Origin: Flaccisagitta enflata
Taxonomy: Eukaryota; Chaetognatha; Sagittoidea; Aphragmophora
NCBI GenBank assembly: GCA_965153355.1
Contig: OZ231128.1
Location: 27,714,001-27,778,000 of the forward strand
Reading direction: 5' to 3'
DNA length: 64,000 nt
Within the stretch, counting starts at the first letter, position 1. The number at the start of each line of letters is the position of its first letter. A program made the translations under genes and the position numbers. The notes below the pieces were generated by a model that was not told the DNA's origin, did no database searches, and worked only from the letters and a program-made list of their open reading frames with translations. Of this stretch, positions 54,921 to 64,000 are shown piece by piece.

Positions 54921-56000
54921 CCTCAAATGGATGTATTCATATTTATATTTCATTGGGAGGAAGAACCTTTTGTTGATGTGTGTCAATATTTGTGTGATCA
55001 TCATCACGGGAGAGACCATTTATCTTCTTGCGCCATGTTTCCTCTCACATATTTCTTCCTTTTCTTCGTTATTTTTTCATGCGCTGTACTCAAAGAATAT
55101 AGAGTTTCTGGTTTTCCTAACCGGTTTCTATCAGTCTGTCTTCTTTCTTTTCCTGTATCTTTGTGGCGATAACTTCCTGACTGTGTCTGTCACCCCCTCC
55201 CTCCAGTTTCACTCACCTTCACTGCTCACTCTCTCTTTCAATTTTTTTTACCTTTTTTCTCTCTCTTTCTCTTAGTGTTGTTTTGTTTTGACAATTCCTC
55301 TCATTTCTTACTCTCGATTCGTCTTAAACCCCTTTCTTTCCGGTTTATTTTCTTCAGTTTTATACCATATCAATGATATCATTCACTCACAACTTTCATA
55401 TCGCGCCTTTGGATACGTTATCCAGCTTCGTATTCCTCCTTAATCCGTTGGACCGTTGATACATCCGTTGGTCGCTCGGCTACACTGCCTTTCCGGCGGT
55501 TATGAGCCGTTTTTGTATCACTTGAATTGCTTAAGTGATTGATATAAGTGGTCCTGTACTACCCTTGATTATGTCGCCCATCTACATGCGACTGCTTGTG
55601 TCGTATTTAAGGCCTTTTTCTTCAGAGCATAGACTGTGTCCACATTGTGTCGGAACTAAGTAAAATCATGTGTTCAATGTATCGTGTTCAGTCAATCAAT
55701 CGCACACACCCTTTCTCACACCCTTTCTCTCAAGTAACGAAGTGGTAGCGAAGAAAAAAGAAACATTGCTTGTACAAGTTGGCAGTTCTTGAGAGCTCCG
55801 AGTGGCCAGAATTGGAGGCTCATGGGAGAAAAAGAAGTAACACAGAAGAGAGAAAGAGAAAGAGAGAGAGAGAGAGAGGAAAAAAAACTCTGAAGCCGAC
55901 ACTTAATGACAGAATTTATCAATCCGCCTCCTTTCCCTCTTTTCCTTCCTCTTCCGTGGCGAAATAGAAGCAGAAGAAAAAGAGCAAGAGGAGAAGGAAG
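54921..56000. other. No gene recognised
   Basis: Pyrimidine-rich in parts, and a short GA array lies at 55853-55878. 55480-55640 loosely resembles family A text but lacks the hairpin. Confidence 0.4.
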
Positions 56001-56003
56001 ATG

Positions 56004-56150
56004 GTGAAGAAGAAGAAGAAGAAGAAGAAGAAGAAGAAGAAGAAGAAGAAGAAGAAGAAGAAGAAGAAGATATGATGATAGAAATCAATGAAAAAGAGAA
56101 AGAAAAAGAAAAAGAAAAAGAAGAAGAGAAAGAAAAAGAAGCAGAAATAG
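56004..56150. repeat. (GAA)n and (GAAAAA)n arrays
   Basis: About 22 GAA units, then GAAAAA-type hexamers (56090-56145) abutting a family A copy. Confidence 0.95.
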
Positions 56151-56153
56151 AAC

Positions 56154-56406
56154 AAGTGACACGGGGTCACAATATCGTTGCAGACGGGTGGGCAAGAGCA
56201 TCTAGCCCCGAACCCTACCACTTACCACTCCCGCCTCTCTCACACACCCATACACACACAACAACAACTGCAGTATCCTAAATGTGCGTTTTTTTCGCGT
56301 TTTCAACTCGAGCGTGACAGACCGACAGACCAACAGACGGATCGACAGTCCAATGGATGGACCGACGGACGGACGAAGCCTCTCATAGAGTTGCGTGTCC
56401 GCAACT
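56154..56406 (-). mobile_element. Family A element, GTTGCG subfamily
   Basis: Begins with the hairpin end gtgacacggggtcac and 'gttgcagacgggtgggcaag'. It ends GTTGCGTGTCCGCAACT followed by aaaaa. Confidence 0.83.
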
Positions 56407-56478
56407 AAAAAGAAATAGCGGAGGAATAAGGGGATGAAGAGAAGGAGAACAGAATGAACGACCGGAGGATAAAAGAAA

Positions 56479-56662
56479 CAAGGCCGGATAAACGGCCACC
56501 AGTTGTGGATGGGTGGGCAGGGGCGGAAATGCGCGTTTTCCCACTTTTCAACTCGAGCGTGACGGACGGACGGACGGACCGACCAACGGACCGACCAACC
56601 AACCAACCGACCGACCGACGGACGGACGGACAAAGCCTCTTATAGAGTTGCGTGTCCGCAAC
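56479..56662 (-). mobile_element. Family A element, GTTGCG subfamily
   Basis: caaggccggataaacggcc start, GACC/GACG array, and GTTGCGTGTCCGCAAC hairpin end. Confidence 0.85.
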
Positions 56663-56756
56663 ATAAAAGAAGAACTAGTCATCCAAGGATTGCACATGGT
56701 CAGCGGTACCCGACGCCCTGCTTGGAGTGATTAACTGAAGAAGTGGAGTGAGAGCA

Positions 56757-57325
56757 GGGCAGCGGCCACAAAGGGCCGATGTCCTGTAGGACACGGGTGA
56801 ATTTCCAGAGGTCCTGTGAAGGCACATTAAAGGGCTGATTAGATCAATTGAAGCACAGTAATGAGGCATGTAAGGGCTGATTTGAGGGTCAAGGGTTTGA
56901 ATAGCATCAAAGATGAGGGAAGATTAGAGACCTGAGAGGGTTATTTTGAGGGCTGAATTGAGACACTAGTGATCAGATTCTAGGTTTTATAGGGCTGATT
57001 TCAGGCCTGAAATGCTTGATTTTTAGCCTGACAAGGCTGATTGAGGGTAAAAGAGAGCCTGATTTTGGGCCTGAGAGGATTTTTTTGGTCTGAGGAGGCT
57101 GATTTTGGGCCTGAGAGGGCTGATTATGGGCCTGAGAGGGTTTAGTTTTGGGCCTGAGAAGGCTGATTTTGGGTTTCAGACGGCCGATTTTGGGCTTGAG
57201 AGGGCTGATTAGGGGCCTGAGAGGGGCCTCGGGGGGGTGGGGGACGTTTGGACGTACGGATGTACGGACATCTGGAAATTCATCCCTGTGTCCTACAGGA
57301 CATCGGCCCTTTGGGGCCGCTGCCC
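56757..57325. mobile_element. Foldback element, family B, copy 5
   Basis: GGGCAGCGGCC arm, 'gatgtcctgtaggacacggg', more than 20 loop repeats of 'gggctgattttgggcctgag', poly-G, and the inverted arm at 57270-57325. Confidence 0.86.
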
Positions 57326-57555
57326 AAAAAGGAGGAAGAGACAATAAAAAAAATGAATTCGGCGAAACGATGGTGATGGTCTTCCCGGGCTTCTTTTGTT
57401 TCCCTTTTCTTCAATCCATTTGGGTCCCTCGCGTTCTCTTTCAATCCAACTTCCCTCTTGCCTCACTTGCCTCAAATTTCATACTGTCATACTTTCATCT
57501 GAGATGTTTGTGTTGCGTGCTCGCGCAATTCGGTTGAAAGTGAATCACTGTTTTT

Positions 57556-57701
57556 AGATGCGTCCTCGCATCTCTATAATAGGCTCTGTCGGTCGGTCGG
57601 TCGGTCGGTCGGTCGGTCGGTCGGTTGGTTCGTCGGTCGGTCGGTCGGTTGGTCGGTCGGTTGGTTGGTCGGTCGGTCGGTCGGTCGGTCGGTCGGTCGG
57701 G
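57556..57701 (+). mobile_element. Family A element, GATGCG subfamily
   Basis: Hairpin AGATGCGTCCTCGCATCT and then about 28 GGTC units. The 3' box is lost. Confidence 0.78.
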
Positions 57702-58274
57702 TAACGCATTCATTAAAAACATGAAGTTCATGCATTTTTTCAACAGAAAAGTGGTCCTAACCCTTTAAAAGAAGCATAAATTTACTAGTTCATTCAATAA
57801 ATCATTCATTCACTAATGAATGATATTCATTCATAAAAAAATTCACTTATAAAAAAATTCATTCATAAAAAACATTCATTCATAAAAACATTCATTGACA
57901 TTGAAAGAGGACGCATCGTTGGCCTACTTAGCCTTGTTGATTCCTTTCCCACTTTTGAACAGCGGGACAACGTACTCAAGAGAAATCGGTTAATCTTAAT
58001 GAATCGTTGTCCTGTAAGAGGCAATTTCCTAATCTTCACCTTGAGTAATTTAAAATTCACGTCACCTTTTATTCTACCACTGCAATGTCCCTTTTCCATG
58101 GGCATTGTCTACACAATTCCGCACATGAGATAAAAAAAAAACAACTTTTTTAACTATTGCCAACTATTTTTCTTACTTTTTTCCGTTTTCACTCACCATA
58201 ATATCGACAATAGATCAAACTGAAAGGCTTTTAGTGGAGCAATTTTTCAAATTTGACATCTGCAATGCTTTTTT
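57702..58274. other. No gene recognised
   Basis: 57795-57895 repeats 'attcattcataaaaa'. Nothing else is seen. Confidence 0.45.
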
Positions 58275-58743
58275 AGTCGCGCGCTTCGTGACTATACCAC
58301 CGCTTTGCCAATCCGTTGGTTTGTTGGTCGGTCACTTTTTTTTTCGTTTTTGCGGTCCGGGCATACAGATTGTGGAGAAGCGGGAAGCGCCGCTTCTCGG
58401 AAGCAGGGTGACAGAGTCGGAAGATCTTGCACAATGACATAAGTGAAAAATGAAAAAAAATGATATTTCGTTTCCGAAGAGCACTTATACAGTTGTCGCA
58501 AATCATTTCTTCATTGGATGATTTAAAAAGTCGATGTTTTTTCCAAAAATCTACTATTTATAAGATTGAAATAATGAAAATTGACTTCATTTTTCCGTAT
58601 TTCCACCATTTTAACCTGCATTCTGTTTGTCGGAATCTTGCGAGAATATTAATATCTGTTGTGGTCTATCACCTTACTGCTCCTGCTCAAATGCTGGTTA
58701 CCTCTAATACTGCCCCTGCCCACCCGCACGGGACTTGGGTTGC
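58275..58743 (+). mobile_element. Family A element split by about 300 bp
   Basis: Start (AGTCGCGCGCTTCGTGACT) and core at 58275-58345. The 'ctgcccacccgcacgggact' end is at 58665-58743. The intervening sequence is unrelated to other copies. Confidence 0.65.
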
Positions 58744-58864
58744 TAAAATTGCTCTATGCGATTGTGCCAGGTCAAATGACTCAATTCGAATTGAAATTCC
58801 ACCTTTCGCCACTTTTCCCTACCATTTCAGTTTGCCACAACTTCCTACTACTTTTCCTACCCGC

Positions 58865-59451
58865 TACAGTGGGGTTCGTGGAATAACTGCCTAAACTGGA
58901 GGAAGGTATTTAAGTGTCTTAATATCATTTGATAAACTTGATTTATGAAATATAAGTTGTTCACTTGATGCTTTTGTCCCTGAGTTTTTCGGTTGCTATG
59001 GAAACCAAAATTATTTTTTTGAACATTTATAACAACTAGAATATCAATATTTCGACAAATGTTATCAGGGAACATTGCTCAGAATTAGATTTGCTACAAC
59101 TTTCCCACAGTATGTCCTGTAAGAATATTGCTTATTTAGCCGTTGCTAGGGAGCATCATTTAGCAGTTGCTAGGGTGCTTAGCAGCAAACGACAATATTC
59201 GAGCAAATTTTATGTAAGGGAAGTTAATTTAATTTTGAGCAATGTTCCTGACAATATTTCTCAAAACATTGATATTTTAGTGGTTATTAATGTTTGAAAA
59301 AATAATTTTGGTTTCCATAGCAACCGAAAAACTCAGGGACAAAAGCATCAAGTGAACAACTTATATTTCAAATATCAAGTTTGTCAATTGAAATTAAGAC
59401 ACTTATATACCTTCCTCCAGTTTAGGCTGTTATTCCATGAACCCCACTGTA
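58865..59451. mobile_element. Foldback element, family C, copy 2
   Basis: Both termini are present: TACAGTGGGGTTCGTGGAATAA and its inverse ending CCCCACTGTA, with TA at each end as for Tc1/mariner-type insertion. The interior matches 45250-45833. Confidence 0.87.
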
Positions 59452-59760
59452 CTTACATCTAATTACATCCGCTTACATCCACTTGTATCCACTAACTTTA
59501 TCTTTCTTTGCAATTTCCTCTTTGCCATCCTTTTTCCCTTCACCACTTCTCGCTGGCTTTCCCCTTCCTTGCCACTTTTTTTTTTTGGTCGTTATCCACC
59601 CCCATCACCGCATGATATATACCCTTTTTTTGTCCAAACCTCTGCCCCCCCACCCTTGCCAGTTCTCGTCATTGTCCATCTCCTCCACCACTTAATCTCT
59701 ATCATTCATTTACCCCTCCTCCCTTGCCACGCCTCCTCCCCGCTCCTCTTCATTGTCTCA

Positions 59761-59879
59761 GGTTCTTTCCGTCGGTGGCCAAGCCGTGGACAACACGATC
59801 GACATGAACAAGTTCAACTTTGCCAAAAATCTGGAATCTCACTTTCTCACCATTAAAGATGTCAGATCAGAGGACGCAG
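59761..59879 (+). CDS. Second half of an Ig-like domain (exon)
   Basis: 119 bases from acceptor ttgtctcag to donor gtgatt. It reads VLSVGGQAVDNTIDMNKFNF, then ESHFLTIKDVRSEDAG. The last part is the E-to-F strand motif that precedes the second Ig cysteine, and that cysteine should be the first thing in the next exon (not found before 64000). It enters in phase 0 and so completes the half-domain at 52904-52995 across a 6.8-kb intron, and it leaves in phase 1. The gene is a plus-strand Ig-superfamily member resembling the minus-strand gene at 0-11 kb. Confidence 0.75.
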
Positions 59880-59967
59880 GTGATTGAAGGGGGGCCAACG
59901 AGGTCGATCCCAATTCGGCAACAGAGATGGAAAAGGATTTGCAGGAAAAAACGAAAGAGAGGAAGAA

Positions 59968-60129
59968 CAAGGCCGGATACATGGCAAGACAGTCGCGGAT
60001 GGTTGGGCACGGGCCGTAGTGCAAAAAACGCTCGAAATTCAGAATTATTTGTAACCAAAGTACCAACATACCGACGTACCGACGTACCGACGTACTGACG
60101 TACCGACGTACCAATACGTGTCCGCGACT
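59968..60129 (-). mobile_element. Family A hairpin element, variant
   Basis: caaggccggatacatggc start, 'gtcgcggatggttgggca', a 10-fold 'gtaccgac' array in place of GACC, and tgtccgcgact end. It follows the Ig exon by about 90 bases. Confidence 0.75.
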
Positions 60130-60863
60130 ATAAAAATGAGAAAGGAAAAAGTGGGACGAAAAAAAACCACGAGAAAAAAATGAAGAAAAAAAATTTCGTG
60201 GGGGAAATCAAAGCAGTAGCACTGGCAAAATTTGTGCAAGGATTACTAAATTCTGAAGCAGAAAAATGGGGAAAAAATTACACAGTAGATCTTGTCAAAA
60301 CTTGAAGTCAGAACTAAAATATCAATTATGCATATACATACTTACAGAAATTGGTTTCTTTTGAAGGTTTTTCTAAGATTGAAACATTTCTTAAGTTCCT
60401 GTTTGAAAATAGAAACTAAAAACAGAAAAACAGTAAAATCTGGGATCTCAAAATAAAGTGGCGGCTCATGATTGCTGATGTATAGGCGGAATTCTGTCAT
60501 AGCCAATAAAGGAAGATTAAAGCGACAAAGAATAAGCATCTGTTAAAGGCGAGATTCTGTTAGAAGCAGGTCCATTAGAGCGGGGTTTAACTGCGAAACT
60601 AACTCATGTTTAACGAAAAGAAGCGGATTCAGTCTGGCTGTTAACTCACTAGGCAAAGAAAAAAATTAGAAGCTCAATGTTTTTTAAAAAGTTGTGAACC
60701 ACTTGTACTTCTTATTTGAAATACATGAGCTTATGAGAGAGCATCAAAAAACTAGACCAAGCAGAAATTTATTGCTCAATTAGTTTAGAAATGACATAAG
60801 ATTGAAGTTGATTAATCAAATTCCTGATTGCTGAATGGAGCAGATTTTAGCTTGGCACTTTTT
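60130..60863. other. No gene recognised
   Basis: AT-rich intronic-looking DNA. Confidence 0.45.
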
Positions 60864-61068
60864 AGTTGCGGACACGCAACTCTATAAGAGGCTTTGTCCG
60901 TCCGTTGGTCCGTCGGTCTGTCAGTCCGTCAGTCCGTCAGCACGCGTCAAAAAGTGGGAAAATGAGCGTTTAAGGTGCTTGTATGTGGTTGGGGGCAAGG
61001 GGAGTTGATGGGGGTTGGTTGCCCCTGCCCACCCGTCCGCAACGATATTGTGACCCTGCGTCACTTGT
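60864..61068 (+). mobile_element. Family A element, GTTGCG subfamily
   Basis: AGTTGCGGACACGCAACT, GTCC/GTCT array, 'cacccgtccgcaacg', and the GTGACCCTGCGTCAC end. Confidence 0.86.
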
Positions 61069-61577
61069 TTTCTTACATATTCTGTAAGATGAAAAAATTT
61101 AATAAATGGTGCGAGATTAATGGTGAAAAGAAAGTATTTTTGTGTCTCTTAAAGATGAAACGAAGCAATAGTCATGATTTTTCATCATTTTCAAGCTGTA
61201 TCAATTCAAAGTTTGTCACTATAAAAAGATGGAAGCAAGATTTGAGATTCTTAAGTTTTGAAGCTGGAATGATTGGAAGGAGCTCAAATAAAAGGGTTTT
61301 TGAAGTTCTTTAAAACCGTCATGGATTGTTAGGGTCTAGCATTTTTCATTACGAAGCAATCAACAGTCAAAAAAACGCGTCTAGTTTTTTCTTTGCCATT
61401 GTTATCTTTATAGGTCACAGAATTGAATCGAGAGCTGGTTTTGCAATCGGAGTTGTTCAACAATTAACAAGCTGAAAAACTTAGCTGAAAGAGCGGCTTA
61501 TCCTATATTTTTACATTGCATGTTCCTTCCTGAGATAAGCGATACACCTGGTAATCTCTAATAGAAAAATGTGAGAT
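61069..61577. other. No gene recognised
   Basis: No coding or repeat signal. Confidence 0.45.
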
Positions 61578-61876
61578 TAACACCCGAGCAATACCCGAGC
61601 ATACCCGAGCATAACCAAGAAATACCCTAGCAATACCCGAGCAATACCCAGGCAATACCTAAGCAATACCCGAGCCTACCCAAATACCCGAGCATACCCG
61701 AGCATACCCGAGCATTCCCGAGCAATACCAAAGCAATACCAAAGTAATACCCAGGTATACCCGAGCATACCCAAGCAATACCCAAGTAATACCCTAACAA
61801 TACTCAAGCAATACCCAAGCAATACCCAAGTAATACCCGAGCAATACCCGAGCATACCCAAATACCCGAGTATACC
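61578..61876. repeat. About 11-bp minisatellite
   Basis: Roughly 27 copies of 'acccgagcaat' / 'acccgagcat' with A/G changes. Confidence 0.95.
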
Positions 61877-62065
61877 CTGGGTTTTAATCTCACCTCAGAT
61901 TACGTGGTGCGATAGAGGGATGCCATGCCCCATCGTCAATCTATTAGAGTCTAAGCATCACAAAAGCGTAAACGTCTAATAAGAACTTTTTTTGCACTAG
62001 TACCAGTCAGGCACATTTGAAATGACCATATTCGTTACACATTGAACCGTCTTGTCTTGTCTGGA

Positions 62066-62485
62066 CTTACTACGCGAATAAAAAAAAAAGCCGCACTTTT
62101 AAATGACAATTTATCATATATAATTTCAAAATAATTAAACAAAATCTTAGATCATTTTGAAGATCTTAAAGAGATCTTTCATTTGGCTCCAATCTGGTAT
62201 TTCTAGCTTTATTCGTTTAGAAATGGCGTACAAAAGAGTGAAAACATTGCCATTTTCAGTTTTGCAATCCTATTGAAAAATAAGCATTTTTGCAAGAGAC
62301 AGGTTCACTTTGGTAAGCTCTATCTCCTAAACGGTTTGAGATAGAGACCTGGGGTTGGTCTAGAATGAAAGAAAATTTAAAAATCTTTAAAGTCAGTTGA
62401 ACAAAAAAAATTTGAATTATTTTTTGTGCCTCCTCCACTCAGCTACAAAAGGGTGCGGCTTTTTTTTTTGATTCGCGTAGTACAA
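62066..62485. mobile_element. Inverted-repeat element, family E
   Basis: ACTTACTACGCGAATAAAA at the left and TTGATTCGCGTAGTACAAGT at the right, with agccgcac/gtgcggct inside. Short inner inverted repeats such as 'gatctttcatt' are present. Confidence 0.75.
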
Positions 62486-62576
62486 GTGCAGAAAAGGTTC
62501 AAACGGTACAATATACTACCTAAATCCTAGTTAACAGATGATTTCACAGCGTAAGAAGTCGAGGTAGAAAGAAACG

Positions 62577-62846
62577 TTGAGCCATGGATTATGGAAAAAC
62601 TTCCGCAAAGATTTCAAGAAAAATAGGAAAACAAAGATGGGAAAGGGATCAGGTGAAGCATATCAGGAAAGGGAATTTACTTTTTTAACGAAAAAAAAAA
62701 AACTTATCACGAATATATCAACGAAAAATGATAAGTGGTATCTTATGCACGTTAACAACTCCAAAGGCCGATGGATTGAGCAAAACATGAAAGTATTTAA
62801 CGCTACTTCCACCGCTCACGCTACCATATGGAAATTAAATCATTAG
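62577..62846 (+). CDS. Short frame of unknown function
   Basis: 89 codons from an upstream start. The last half is protein-like (KNDKWYLMHVNNSKGRWIEQ, then NMKVFNATSTAHATIWKLNH) while the first half is Lys-rich. No family or splice sites were recognised. It may be a relic of a mobile-element or host protein, or chance. Confidence 0.25.
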   Translation: MSHGLWKNFRKDFKKNRKTKMGKGSGEAYQEREFTFLTKKKKLITNISTKNDKWYLMHVNNSKGRWIEQNMKVFNATSTAHATIWKLNH

Positions 62847-62936
62847 CACCTATGCCGTGGCATAACAACAACCGCCTTCTTACATGAAAGCTGTTAATTT
62901 TCTATACTGCTTCTGACAACAAAAGATTTCATCTGT

Positions 62937-63150
62937 AGAAAGGGAGGAGATAACATACCCGTAGAAAAAGAAAGGAGGAGATAACAAGCCCTTCGATAGA
63001 GAAAGGAGGAGACAACAAACCTGTAGACAGAGAAAGGAGGAGATAACAAACCTGTAGACAAAGAAAGGAGGAGATAACAAATCTGTAGACAGAGAAAGGA
63101 GGAGACAACAAACCCGTAGACAAAGAAAGGAGGAGATAACAAACCCGTTA
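62937..63150. repeat. 31-bp minisatellite
   Basis: About seven copies of 'gaaaggaggagataacaaac' plus 'ctgtagacaaa', with small changes. Confidence 0.94.
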
Positions 63151-63431
63151 ACAGTGAAATGCCACTGTTCCCTTGCCCAGTAGATAAAAAAAAAGACACC
63201 ATAACAACAACAACACATTATAGGCGAGAACAAAAAAGGTTTTATCCTACAGATAAGAATAGAATCACAGGTCACAGACTTTTTTCTTGTTTCAGAGGCC
63301 GCGGGCAAAAAAAAAAAAAAAACGAAGAAGAAAAGAGGAAACGGTTTTGATAAGAAGACGTAGAATGAAGATTTTGGAATGCGAAATAGGAAAACCAGGC
63401 CGTGGGAAAGAATTCCAATGAACAGTGAACA

Positions 63432-63435
<4 letters not shown>

Positions 63436-63497
<62 letters not shown>
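63436..63497. repeat. (GA)n microsatellite
   Basis: About 30 GA units. Confidence 0.97.
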
Positions 63498-63500
<3 letters not shown>

Positions 63501-64000
63501 CATCCCATGTAACTGTATGATGTCAAGAAATGAAGGTGGACGAAAAAATAGTTGAGGGGAAAATGAAGTCGAGGGGCGAAAATTGAGAATGTAAGGGTGG
63601 CAAGGTTCAGCATATCAGAGTGCAGTGGCGGGAAGGAGGGAAAAGGGAAGAAGGGAAAAGGAAGGGAGGGTCAAAATGGAAAGCAGCATAGGAAGAAACA
63701 AAGTATGGATGCAGGAGGGGGAGAGGGTGAGAAGTGAGTAAAAAGATTTACCGGTTTGTCTGAATAAAGGAAGAAATGAAGAAGACTAGAAAGACAGGGA
63801 GAATGGTAGGAGCTAGAGGGAAAGGAAAAGGGGTAAACATGGAGCCATGGAAATAGAGGTGAAATGGAAGGAAAAGTGAGAAACTACAGAGATCGACATC
63901 TCACGCAATTGAAAGGAGGAGGAAAAAAAAACGTGATTGATGAATGGAGAATTAGTGAAAGAGGAGTGAGTAAAAAAGGCAGGATTAATGGAATCCACTC
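63498..64000. other. Purine-rich DNA, no gene recognised
   Basis: A/G-rich on the plus strand with no frame or splice structure worth reporting. Confidence 0.45.

Overview
The window reads as nuclear DNA of a metazoan, probably an invertebrate. Genes are split by GT-AG introns, long microsatellites ((CT)n, (CA)n, (GTT)n, (TTC)n, (GAT)n and several hexamers) occur every few hundred bases, and small non-coding mobile elements fill most of the rest. The microsatellite load recalls some crustacean genomes, but nothing here fixes the species. No rRNA, tRNA or CRISPR array was recognised. Most long open frames are microsatellites and are not listed as genes.

Layout. (1) 0-11.1 kb: the 3' part of an immunoglobulin-superfamily membrane protein on the minus strand, three exons at 11095-10624, 4119-3985 and 218-69. 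All junctions are phase 1, and the large introns are full of repeats. (2) 11-16.6 kb: repeats, minisatellites and two weak minus-strand coding fragments. (3) 16.65-25.0 kb: a 15-exon gene for a FLYWCH/MULE-transposase protein whose joined exons give one 815-codon frame. Its first five exons are repeated at 25.0-28.37 kb in a near-identical tandem copy that stops at a run of ten N. (4) 28.385-34.6 kb: a compact island free of long dinucleotide arrays, with all genes on the plus strand and mostly 4-30 bases apart. It reads as the right part of a Polinton/adintovirus-like element. In order: the end of a basic protein, a double jelly-roll-type major capsid protein in seven exons, an adenain-like cysteine protease, a Gly/Ser-repeat protein with an RNase H-like end, a 16-bp satellite, a one-pass membrane protein, a three-exon Arg-rich core-like protein, and a BIR-RING IAP protein. 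On the right it runs into host-type DNA with no gap. (5) 34.6-64 kb: microsatellites, copies of several inverted-repeat elements, and two plus-strand exons (52.9 and 59.8 kb) that together encode one Ig domain resembling the minus-strand gene.

The most notable result is in the viral island. The capsid gene has six introns, two with GC donors. Three introns contain decayed pieces of the short hairpin repeat that is scattered through the host DNA (called family A here), and the membrane-protein gene contains sequence resembling the inner repeats of a second family (family B). The island has therefore been resident in this genome for a long time, and its introns may have come from, or been colonised by, host mobile elements. 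Polymerase, integrase, packaging ATPase and penton genes are not in the window; they may lie left of the N run or be absent.

Family A has a terminal hairpin whose two strands change together between subfamilies (GTCGCG/CGCGAC, GTTGCG/CGCAAC, GATGCG/CGCATC), a GTCN microsatellite core and insertion into T tracts. These traits resemble the non-autonomous Helentron/mini-me type elements. Family B elements are foldbacks with arms starting GGGCAGCGGCCCC and loops of about 20-bp repeats.
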